Positions 8,782-15,475 of a stretch of DNA of 64,000 bases are shown here, piece after piece. The DNA lies in NCBI GenBank assembly GCA_016719225.1, contig JADKAN010000005.1, positions 62,001 through 126,000 on the forward strand, written 5' to 3'. The notes under the pieces were generated by a model. The model worked only from the letters and a program-made list of their open reading frames with translations. It searched no databases and was not told the origin of the DNA. Position numbers and translations under genes: made by a program. Origin of the DNA: Flavobacteriales bacterium (lineage in GTDB: Bacteria; Bacteroidota; Bacteroidia; Flavobacteriales_F; PHOS-HE28). Position 1 is the first letter of the stretch. Every line of letters begins with the position of its first letter.

Positions 8782-8799
8782 TGTCAGCCAGTACTGACA
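8782..8799. promoter_or_regulatory. inverted repeat upstream of groES, candidate operator
   Basis: The repeat reads TGTCAG, six-base spacer, CTGACA, perfect in both arms. It lies between the secG stop and the groES start, on the promoter side of groESL. It does not match the CIRCE element bound by HrcA (TTAGCACTC-N9-GAGTGCTAA), so if it is a heat-shock operator it belongs to another regulator. Confidence 0.45.
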
Positions 8800-8811
8800 G
8801 GGTGGCGGATT

Positions 8812-9153
8812 TTATTCCGCTGCGCCCGGGCCAGGAACCGTCACTGCGGCACTATCGCCAAGGACGGTTGCAGCGTTGGCATTGGGGTTCTCATCCACTT
8901 GGATGGGCGCGTCCAGACCGTCGCTGGCCACGGTGGTCTTCTGAAGCGAGGCGGAGATCAAACAGAGAACCATCAAGGCACCAGCCAGGCTCCAAGTAGC
9001 CTTCTCCATGAAATCGGCCGTGCGTTGCACCCCACCAATTTGGGAGGCGCCGGTAAAGCCTGCGGCAAGTCCGCCACCTTTAGGGTTTTGGGCGAGTACG
9101 ACCAAGGCCAACAATGCGGCCAGGATGATGATAATGATGGAAATGGCGACCAT
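8812..9153 (-). CDS. secG: preprotein translocase subunit SecG
   Basis: This 113-residue inner-membrane protein has two hydrophobic helices (ISIIIIILAALLALVVLAQN and, later, WSLAGALMVLCLISASL) joined by the conserved loop NPKGGGLAAGF. That is the SecG pattern, supporting SecYE during Sec export. A longer in-frame start exists 147 bases upstream, but the family start is MVAIS (ATG 9151-9153). About 40 residues rich in Ala, Val and Asp extend past the second helix. The stop of the upstream TPR gene is at 9155-9157, one base before this ATG, so the two are co-transcribed. Confidence 0.92.
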   Translation of the reverse strand: MVAISIIIIILAALLALVVLAQNPKGGGLAAGFTGASQIGGVQRTADFMEKATWSLAGALMVLCLISASLQKTTVASDGLDAPIQVDENPNANAATVLGDSAAVTVPGPGAAE

Positions 9154-9154
9154 G

Positions 9155-10531
9155 CTAGGAGTTGATGCGCCCGTCCAGGGCTTTCGAAAGGGCTGCGAAG
9201 TAAACGCTTTTCCGTGGATCGAGCTCAGCCAATTGTTGATAGACCTCTTTCGCCTTCGCCAAATTGCCCTGTTTTTCATAGATCCTGCCCAGGGTCTCAC
9301 TTACCAAGCCGTGGTCCAGCAAGCTCTTTTTTGCTGCTTGCTGAGGGCTGAAGAATTCGGCTTTTGCCTTGATAGGAGCAGGTGCGGAGCGATGGATGAA
9401 CCGTTCCAGGATCTCTTCCGGGCTGGGTGGAGCTTCCACTGTCTCGCCGGTTCCCGCATGGTGAAGGATGTCCGCTACGGTTGTTGACCCCGGTTCCATG
9501 GGCTCTGAAGCACCCGCCGGTTCCATGAATGAGGTAGCATCAGCCTGATCCAACCAATCCGTAAAGCGCAGCTTGGCATTTTTAGGTAACCGGGCCGTTC
9601 TAGGCGCAGTATCGGGCTGTTCCACCGGATCCATATCTGGCACGGGCAAGACCTCCGACACGTTTACTGGAACTTGGTCTTCCCTCACTGGAGGGGGTAT
9701 GGGTGTTGCAGGAAGTGCGCTCTTCAGGTCAGCTACGTTGAACGGGGCATTGGCTGTGGCCTCCGCATACAACAACTCCAAAGGGTCCAATGCTGTTGGT
9801 TGCTGCGCAAGGGACGAGTCATTGATCAACGGTAAAGAAAATGTTTCGTTCGGGATTGCAGCTGGTATGGCTATCTGTGCAGGGAGAACAACCTCTTCAT
9901 CAGGTTCTGGACCAACAGCCATAAATGGCGTAACAGGCAGTGCTACCGGTGCATTGGGGAGGGGGCCAGATCCCGAACTCAGCAGGTCCGGCTCCACTTG
10001 GACCGGCGGTCCGGATAATTCAACCGTTTTAACTGCGGCGGCTGGTACTGGCGACTTCACCGGCTCTTCCGATTTCGTAGAGTGCGTCTGGTGGACAACC
10101 GGTTTTGTTGACGGAACAGCGATAGGCGGCTCGATCGGCTTTACTACGGGTCCGAAAACAGTCGATCCTTGTTCAGGAAGCTCGACAACCCCGGGTTTTG
10201 ACTCCGTCACTGCCGGTTTTTCAGCATCGCCCATTACATGCACCACGTCCAGGTCCGCGGTATTGCGCACCACTTGCATGGGGGCCAATTGGCGGGGAGC
10301 GCTCGGCCGGGTAAGATCGAAGAGTACAGCACGGGAAGGCAGTTGGGCGGCAGGAGAGGTGCTGCGGTCATTCGCCAACACATCCCCTGCCTGGTCCTCA
10401 CCTACGGCGAGAAGCAAACGTGCACCGCTGAACCAAGGAAAACGTTCCGCAAGGTCCCGCAGGTCCGCCAAGTCGCTCCGGGAAACATCCCCTGGCGTTC
10501 CTAACAGTTCTGTCAAGCGTTCGCGGTCCAT
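9155..10531 (-). CDS. proline/valine-rich TPR protein of the lptE-secG locus
   Basis: This 458-residue protein has no named function. The N-terminal ~75 residues look folded (MDRERLTELLGTPG, then LRDLAERFPWFSGARLLLAV). Residues about 90-350 are low-complexity and rich in Pro, Val, Thr and Ser (VKPIEPPIAVPSTKP, LPVTPFMAVGPEP), probably disordered. The last ~60 residues form one or two TPRs (LVSETLGRIYEKQGNLAKAK). No signal peptide or membrane helix is visible, so it is likely cytoplasmic. The start at 10529-10531 is chosen over an upstream one because it begins the folded segment. It lies between lptE and secG, an order common in Flavobacteriia, hinting at a link to envelope assembly. Confidence 0.8.
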   Translation of the reverse strand: MDRERLTELLGTPGDVSRSDLADLRDLAERFPWFSGARLLLAVGEDQAGDVLANDRSTSPAAQLPSRAVLFDLTRPSAPRQLAPMQVVRNTADLDVVHVMGDAEKPAVTESKPGVVELPEQGSTVFGPVVKPIEPPIAVPSTKPVVHQTHSTKSEEPVKSPVPAAAVKTVELSGPPVQVEPDLLSSGSGPLPNAPVALPVTPFMAVGPEPDEEVVLPAQIAIPAAIPNETFSLPLINDSSLAQQPTALDPLELLYAEATANAPFNVADLKSALPATPIPPPVREDQVPVNVSEVLPVPDMDPVEQPDTAPRTARLPKNAKLRFTDWLDQADATSFMEPAGASEPMEPGSTTVADILHHAGTGETVEAPPSPEEILERFIHRSAPAPIKAKAEFFSPQQAAKKSLLDHGLVSETLGRIYEKQGNLAKAKEVYQQLAELDPRKSVYFAALSKALDGRINS

Positions 10532-10550
10532 GTTGATGAGGGGATCGGCC

Positions 10551-11048
10551 CTACCAGTTCCCCAATGTGCGGTCGAATATATCCTGCGCCAGCTGTTTGC
10601 CGATGTCGCGGACCAATCCGTCCTCCACGGCACTGAGGTCCTGATCGCTTGAATAATCCGCGAAACGCGAAACGCTGAGGTCTGTATCCGTCTTTGGCTC
10701 CAGCTTGTTGGCGTAGTGCAAGCTGACGGTGATGGTAAGCCGGTTCAACGCCGCGGTCTCGTTCGCTTGGATCGCCACAGGCTGGACGTCGTAACCGGTT
10801 ACTGCGCCCGAATAGGCGATATCACCGCCGGAGCCGGTCAACGTCAGGGGCGTTTGGGACTGCATCAGGTCGCGCAGGGCCTCCGTGATGGTCTGCGCGG
10901 TCTGCGGGGTGCACAGCGGTGCGCGGGCATCCAATACCTCCACGCTGATGGTTTTCGCACCTGCGGGAACGGAGCCACCGCTGGCAGAATAGTGTACGGC
11001 ACATGAAGTGAACACAGCGCAGGAAAGCAGGAAGGCCAAGAGTTTCAT
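10551..11048 (-). CDS. lptE: LPS assembly lipoprotein LptE
   Basis: This 165-residue lipoprotein starts with a signal and lipobox (MKLLAFLLSCAVFTSCAVHY). The rest is an alpha/beta protein with the SISVEVLDAR-type first strand and late DGLVRDIGKQLAQDIFDRT helix seen in Bacteroidota LptE-like proteins. LptE plugs the LptD barrel that inserts lipopolysaccharide in the outer membrane. The start ATG overlaps the stop of the sigma-54 activator gene (ATGA at 11045-11048), which shows coupling. Sequence divergence in this family is high, so context contributes to the call. Confidence 0.8.
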   Translation of the reverse strand: MKLLAFLLSCAVFTSCAVHYSASGGSVPAGAKTISVEVLDARAPLCTPQTAQTITEALRDLMQSQTPLTLTGSGGDIAYSGAVTGYDVQPVAIQANETAALNRLTITVSLHYANKLEPKTDTDLSVSRFADYSSDQDLSAVEDGLVRDIGKQLAQDIFDRTLGNW

Positions 11049-12247
11049 TCGATGCCCCACTCCTTGATCTTGCGGTACAAAGTGCGTTCGCTGATGCCCA
11101 GTTCGTCCGCGGCTTTTTTCCGTTTGCCGCGATGCTTGTCCAAGGCTTTGCGCACGAGTTCTTTTTCCTTGTCCTCCAAACTTAGCGACTCTTCCACTTC
11201 TGTGTGTTCCACTTCTTCGTCCTCCGCATCTTGAAGGTCGATGTTCATGCCGTTCTCCGGACGGTGTGCATAGAGCATTTTTTCCGGGTAGACCGGGCCG
11301 GTGGAGGGCAGGCGTGGTTGGTTGGTCCCCAACCCGCGCACCTGGTCTTTCAGCGCGGTCAGGTCATTCTTCATGTCGAAAAGGAACTTGAAGATCAGCT
11401 CGCGCTCATTTATGCCATCCGCGCTTCCGCCACCGCCCGCGCTGCTGGCAGGCACAAGTGCGGTGCTTTCCTGGGGCATGTAGCCGGCAAGTGTTTCCGA
11501 ATCGATGTCGCGGTCCTTTTCGATCACGCTGATCTGTTCCACCAAGTTGCGCAACTGGCGCACGTTGCCTGGCCATCGGTAGGCGGTGAGCAGTTGGCGG
11601 GCGTCGTCGGTCAGCGTTATCGGTGGAGCTTTGTAGCGCGAAGCGGCTTCTTGTGCGAACCAGCGGAAGAGCAGGTGGATATCCTCCTTCCGTTCACGCA
11701 AAGCGGGTACATGGATAGGCACGGTGTTCAAACGGTAATAGAGGTCCTCCCGGAATTTGCCGCGCTGAACGGCCTGAAGCATGTTCACGTTGGTGGCCGC
11801 GGTGACGCGCACGTCGGTCTTTTGCGCTTTGCTGCTTCCCACACGGATGAATTCGCCCGTCTCCAGCACGCGGAGCAGACGCACTTGTGTGGTCAATGGC
11901 AGTTCGCCTACTTCGTCCAAGAAGATGGTGCCTCCGTTGGCGACTTCGAAGTAGCCCTTGCGCGCCTCATGCGCCCCGGTGAAAGATCCTTTCTCGTGCC
12001 CGAAAAGCTCACTGTCGATGGTGCCTTCGGGGATCGCTCCACAGTTCACTGCGATATATGGCCCGTGCTTGCGCGCACTGAAAGCATGGACGATCTGCGG
12101 CATCACCTCCTTACCACTGCCGCTCTCTCCACTGATCAGCACGCTGAGGTCCGTGGGTGCCACCTGCGCGGCGATCTCAATGGCCCGGTCCAACAAGAGT
12201 GACGCTCCGATGATACCGAAACGCTGTTTGATGGGTTGGATATTCAT
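11045..12247 (-). CDS. sigma-54-dependent AAA+ transcriptional activator
   Basis: The 400-residue protein has an AAA+ domain from residue 10 to about 245: Walker A SGESGSGKE (39-47), the sigma-54 contact loop GSFTGA (87-92, a Ser variant of GAFTGA), and Walker B IFLDEVGEL (~107). A linker with acidic runs and a C-terminal Fis-type helix-turn-helix (KAADELGISERTLYRKIKEW) follow. No N-terminal receiver, GAF or PAS sensor is present, so activity is probably set by abundance or a partner. It overlaps miaB upstream and lptE downstream by four bases each, giving one operon that links tRNA modification, this activator and LPS assembly. Confidence 0.93.
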   Translation of the reverse strand: MNIQPIKQRFGIIGASLLLDRAIEIAAQVAPTDLSVLISGESGSGKEVMPQIVHAFSARKHGPYIAVNCGAIPEGTIDSELFGHEKGSFTGAHEARKGYFEVANGGTIFLDEVGELPLTTQVRLLRVLETGEFIRVGSSKAQKTDVRVTAATNVNMLQAVQRGKFREDLYYRLNTVPIHVPALRERKEDIHLLFRWFAQEAASRYKAPPITLTDDARQLLTAYRWPGNVRQLRNLVEQISVIEKDRDIDSETLAGYMPQESTALVPASSAGGGGSADGINERELIFKFLFDMKNDLTALKDQVRGLGTNQPRLPSTGPVYPEKMLYAHRPENGMNIDLQDAEDEEVEHTEVEESLSLEDKEKELVRKALDKHRGKRKKAADELGISERTLYRKIKEWGIE

Positions 12248-13770
12248 GCTTGCTGAACACGTTCAGGGATGGAAAAAAATGGCTCGCCTTGGAGTGAACC
12301 GGCAGTGGCGCTCACGATGCGGACCTTGAGGATATCCCCGGCGCGCAACTCTTTCGTTGTCAGTTGTTGGTTGTCAGTTGTCAGTTCGCTATTTGAACCT
12401 GCAGTGCTTTTGCCAATCTTTTTCTCGCCCCCTAATGCAGCCTGACAACCGACAACTGACAACAGAGAACTGTAGCGTGGTACGATCACGACAGAATTCT
12501 GCGTATTCCGCCCGTACATGTTCTGGTCACTGCGCTTACTCACTCCCTCGATCAACACCTCGTGGACCTGACCCACATAAGTCGCCATACGCTTTGCGGA
12601 ATTCAACTTCTGCACTTCGATGATCTCTGCGAGCCTGCGCCCTTTCACGTCCTCGGGAACGTCGTCGGCATGCTTGCGGGCCGCCAGTGTTTTCGGGCGT
12701 TCGCTGTATTTGAACATGTAGGCCATGTCATAGCCCACAGCGTTCATCAAGGATAGTGTGTCCTGGTGATCGTCCTCCGTTTCACCGCAGAAACCGGCGA
12801 TCATGTCCGTACTGATGGCGCAGTCGGGCATATGCTTGCGGATGCTTGCCACGCGCCCCATGTACCATTCCCTGTCGTAACCACGGTTCATGCGCTTCAG
12901 CACTTCGCTGCTGCCGCTTTGCACGGGCAAGTGGATGTATTTGCAGATGTTCTCATACCGTGCCATCACCTCCAACACCTTGTCCGTCATGTCCTTCGGA
13001 TGGCTGGTACTGTAGCGGATACGTAGCTCAGGGCACGAGGTGGCCACCATTTCCAACAGATCGGCGAAATCCACATGGTCTAGCCCCGGAACGAGTTCTT
13101 CTCCGCGTTTCTGCGCCTCCGCGGCCAACGCTTCGGGTTTCACCTTCCACTTGTACGAGTCCACGTTCTGCCCAAGTAGCGTCACCTCTTTGAAGCAGTC
13201 CACCACCAATTGCTTGCATTCGTCAACGATGGTCTGCGGATCGCGGCTGCGTTCCCGGCCACGGGTGAAGGGCACCACGCAGAAAGCGCACATGTTGTCG
13301 CAACCGCGCATGATGGTGACGAATGCCGTGACACCATTGCTGCCCAAACGCACCGGCTCGATCTCGCCATAGGTCTCTTCGCGGCTCAGCAGCACGTTCA
13401 CCGCTCTTTGGCCACTGCCCACTTCTTCCAATAATTGGGGCAGGCTGCGGTATGCATCGGGACCTACCACCAGGTCCACCACGCGTTTCTCCACCAGTAG
13501 GTTCTCCTTCATGCGCTCAGCCATGCAGCCGAGTATGCCCACCTTCAGCCCTTTGTTAACGGCCTTCAGGTTGTTCATCTCGTTGATGCGCTGCATCACG
13601 GTGTACTCCGCCTTTTCGCGGATGCTGCACGTGTTCAGCAGCACTAGGTCGGCCTCTTCCGGCGTTGATGCCAGCTCATAGCCGTCCTTAGCCAAGATGC
13701 TCGCAACGATCTCACTGTCGCTGTGGTTCATCTGGCAGCCGTAGCTCTCGATATGGACTTTCTTGCTCAA
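12244..13770 (-). CDS. miaB: tRNA-2-methylthio-N6-isopentenyladenosine synthase MiaB
   Basis: This radical-SAM enzyme methylthiolates A37 of tRNAs. The N-terminal UPF0004 domain has three cluster Cys (YGCQMN, NTCSIREKAE, GCMAER). The radical-SAM motif GCDNMCAFC follows, then LPVQSGS and a C-terminal TRAM domain. The TRAM domain is split by a ~36-residue in-frame insertion from an inverted-repeat element (12356-12463). The frame is open to an ATG at 13848, but a TACCTTTG promoter box (13792-13799) lies inside that extension, so translation most likely begins at TTG 13768-13770, giving LSKKVHIESYGCQMN and 508 residues. The stop overlaps the next gene (ATGA at 12244-12247). Confidence 0.93.
   Translation of the reverse strand: MSKKVHIESYGCQMNHSDSEIVASILAKDGYELASTPEEADLVLLNTCSIREKAEYTVMQRINEMNNLKAVNKGLKVGILGCMAERMKENLLVEKRVVDLVVGPDAYRSLPQLLEEVGSGQRAVNVLLSREETYGEIEPVRLGSNGVTAFVTIMRGCDNMCAFCVVPFTRGRERSRDPQTIVDECKQLVVDCFKEVTLLGQNVDSYKWKVKPEALAAEAQKRGEELVPGLDHVDFADLLEMVATSCPELRIRYSTSHPKDMTDKVLEVMARYENICKYIHLPVQSGSSEVLKRMNRGYDREWYMGRVASIRKHMPDCAISTDMIAGFCGETEDDHQDTLSLMNAVGYDMAYMFKYSERPKTLAARKHADDVPEDVKGRRLAEIIEVQKLNSAKRMATYVGQVHEVLIEGVSKRSDQNMYGRNTQNSVVIVPRYSSLLSVVGCQAALGGEKKIGKSTAGSNSELTTDNQQLTTKELRAGDILKVRIVSATAGSLQGEPFFSIPERVQQA
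12356..12463. repeat. inverted-repeat element inserted in frame in miaB
   Basis: Two 22-base arms (12356-12377 and 12442-12463) are reverse complements at 21 of 22 positions. Each is built from short GTTGTC/GACAAC units, and they bracket 64 bases. The whole segment is 108 bases, a multiple of three, and contains no stop in the miaB frame. It translates to SVVGCQ at one end and TTDNQQLTT at the other, words common in dispersed bacterial repeats read in frame. It falls in a loop of the TRAM domain between VVIVPR and LRAGDILKVRI. Confidence 0.8.
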
Positions 13771-13791
13771 CTTGATCTTATATTCGGAGCG

Positions 13792-13799
13792 CAAAGGTA
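13792..13799 (-). promoter_or_regulatory. Bacteroidota -7 promoter box for miaB operon
   Basis: The box reads TACCTTTG on the minus strand, matching TAnnTTTG. It lies 21 bases before the proposed TTG start of miaB and inside the longer ATG frame, which argues against the longer start. Confidence 0.6.
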
Positions 13800-13863
13800 C
13801 CGTTCCATAAGCGTAGTGACAATGTGGCAGAAGATCGGTCCGCAGCATAATCTTCAGCCGTCC

Positions 13864-14589
13864 ATGCGCTTTTTAGCACAAGTGATCTTCGTTGTCGTGC
13901 TGCCCGCTGCGGCAGAAGCACAATTCGACTACGGCATCTCCGCCGGAGGAATGTTCACGGAACTGCACGCTAGACCCAGTACCGACCCGCATGTCACATC
14001 AACCATCGGCTACGTGGACCATGCTGCTTTTTCTGCATCGGCCTATTATCGGGAGCGCTATTCGGAATACGTCAACTTGGGTGTGGACCTTACTTTGGTC
14101 CACCGCTCGTTCGGAGGAACGTATGCGAATGGCGGCCTGGGGGGTGGCTACACACGCTATTGGCACGGGGAGCTGGATCAGCTTTATGTAGGCTTAAAGC
14201 CCGAAGTGCGGCTGGATACCAAGCGGTTCGCGGTGTTGCGCTTCGGTGTCATGGCCGGGTTTCGTGTGGGCGGGCACGTTAGGGGCAACAGCAGTACGTG
14301 GAGCATTTTCGGAACTCCGGGCAGTGAACCCGAAAGTGATTTCACTTCCCTGTTCGGTGGTGACCTGCGCTTCGTATTCGGGGTCGGTCTTCGGTTTCCC
14401 ATAGGCGAACATTGGGCTATTACCTTAGATCCTGAAGCCAACGTAGCAGTCACTTCCATGTTGAAGGACAGTGGTGGCTACCGCGGTTCGGACATCGGCC
14501 TACGCATTGGGTTTTCCAGGTGCTCCCAAGGGAAGTCACTCAGCCGTTTGTTCAAGGACGACAGGGTGAAACGCGACGACATTTGGTAG
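13864..14589 (+). CDS. outer-membrane beta-barrel protein, unknown function
   Basis: This 241-residue exported protein has a signal peptide (MRFLAQVIFVVVLPAAAEA, cleavage before QFDYG). It continues as alternating strands rich in Tyr, Phe and Gly (YSEYVNLGVDLTLVHRSFG, LRFVFGVGLRFPIGEHWAI), as in small Bacteroidota porin-like or PorT-type barrels. The last 20 residues are basic and do not end in the usual aromatic residue. The start is set at ATG 13864, where the signal peptide begins; the open frame extends 141 bases upstream into the divergent miaB gene. The gene appears to stand alone. No closer family was recognised. Confidence 0.72.
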   Translation: MRFLAQVIFVVVLPAAAEAQFDYGISAGGMFTELHARPSTDPHVTSTIGYVDHAAFSASAYYRERYSEYVNLGVDLTLVHRSFGGTYANGGLGGGYTRYWHGELDQLYVGLKPEVRLDTKRFAVLRFGVMAGFRVGGHVRGNSSTWSIFGTPGSEPESDFTSLFGGDLRFVFGVGLRFPIGEHWAITLDPEANVAVTSMLKDSGGYRGSDIGLRIGFSRCSQGKSLSRLFKDDRVKRDDIW

Positions 14590-14658
14590 GCTGAATAAGC
14601 AAGAACCCCCGACCGCCACTTGCGCGGGGCCGGGTGCGCCTTGGCCTTAACCCCAAAC

Positions 14659-15216
14659 CTACTTCTCTAACACCAAAGCCGTTCCGTCCATGCAATAACG
14701 CAGTCCTGTTGGCTTGGGCCCATCATCGAAAACGTGTCCCAAATGCGCACCGCAGCGTGAGCAAGAGATCGCCGTGAGGGCCATGCCGAGGCTGCCATCG
14801 CTTACATGGTCCACGCTTGTGGAAGTTAAAGGTTGGTAGAAACTGGGCCAGCCGGTGCCGCTGTGGAATTCCGTGGCGGCATCATACAAGGGATTGCCAC
14901 AGACCGCGCAGTAAAATATGCCATTGCCCTTGTAGTCAGTGTATTCATAGGTGAAAGGAGCGTCAGTTCCGTCCTCAAAGGCAATGTGGTACAGCGCCGG
15001 CGAAAGGATTTTCTTCCACTCTTCCTTGGAGACGTTCAGTTTTGTCGTATCCGTGGTGCTCCAGTAAGGATTGTTGGAATGATCTTGCATGGCAACGGGC
15101 TGCTGGGTCGTGTCTTTGTCCGTTGCGGAAGGGGCGCCCGCTATGTTGCCGCATCCAAGCGAAAGCAAGCCAGGTGTCAGTAATAAGGTCAGGATCAAGA
15201 TCCGGTAGTTTTTCAT
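14659..15216 (-). CDS. msrB: peptide-methionine (R)-S-oxide reductase, lipoprotein form
   Basis: This 185-residue protein has a lipoprotein signal (ILILTLLLTPGLLSLGCGN) followed by a SelR/MsrB domain. The two zinc-binding CxxC pairs (FYCAVCGNPL and SCSRCGAHLG) are present. So are the substrate-pocket HSGTGWPSFYQ and the catalytic cysteine in LRYCMDGTAL. It reduces methionine-R-sulfoxide, and the signal places it in the envelope, protecting exported proteins. The start is ATG 15214-15216 at MKNYRI; a longer frame upstream lacks signal character. It is transcribed away from topA. Confidence 0.92.
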   Translation of the reverse strand: MKNYRILILTLLLTPGLLSLGCGNIAGAPSATDKDTTQQPVAMQDHSNNPYWSTTDTTKLNVSKEEWKKILSPALYHIAFEDGTDAPFTYEYTDYKGNGIFYCAVCGNPLYDAATEFHSGTGWPSFYQPLTSTSVDHVSDGSLGMALTAISCSRCGAHLGHVFDDGPKPTGLRYCMDGTALVLEK

Positions 15217-15382
15217 CGTGTAATTGGTCGTTGGGGTGGTGGTCGCCACTTCGTGTTGAAACTGACATACGGACAACGGGAGAGCATTGGATCAAGTCCG
15301 TTTCCTCAGGACGAACGGGTTCCCGGCGAAAGTGATCGAACAGCGTGGCCCAGGGTGTCATTTCTGACCCTCAAGAACTTTC

Positions 15383-15399
15383 CTTCCCCATAGGGGAAG
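15383..15399. promoter_or_regulatory. short hairpin upstream of topA
   Basis: CTTCCCC and GGGGAAG are a perfect seven-base inverted repeat around ATA, in the divergent region between msrB and topA, about 77 bases before the topA start. It could be an operator or part of a leader. No regulator is known for it. Confidence 0.3.
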
Positions 15400-15475
15400 C
15401 TGACCGCGCGATCTGTAATATTTGGAACATCCCGTTCCAATGTCCGTTTCTTTGCGCCCCGAAAATCCCCCCGGA

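Noticed and set aside
8682..8811. CIRCE element for HrcA
   Set aside because: The only inverted repeat here (TGTCAG...CTGACA) does not match TTAGCACTC-N9-GAGTGCTAA.
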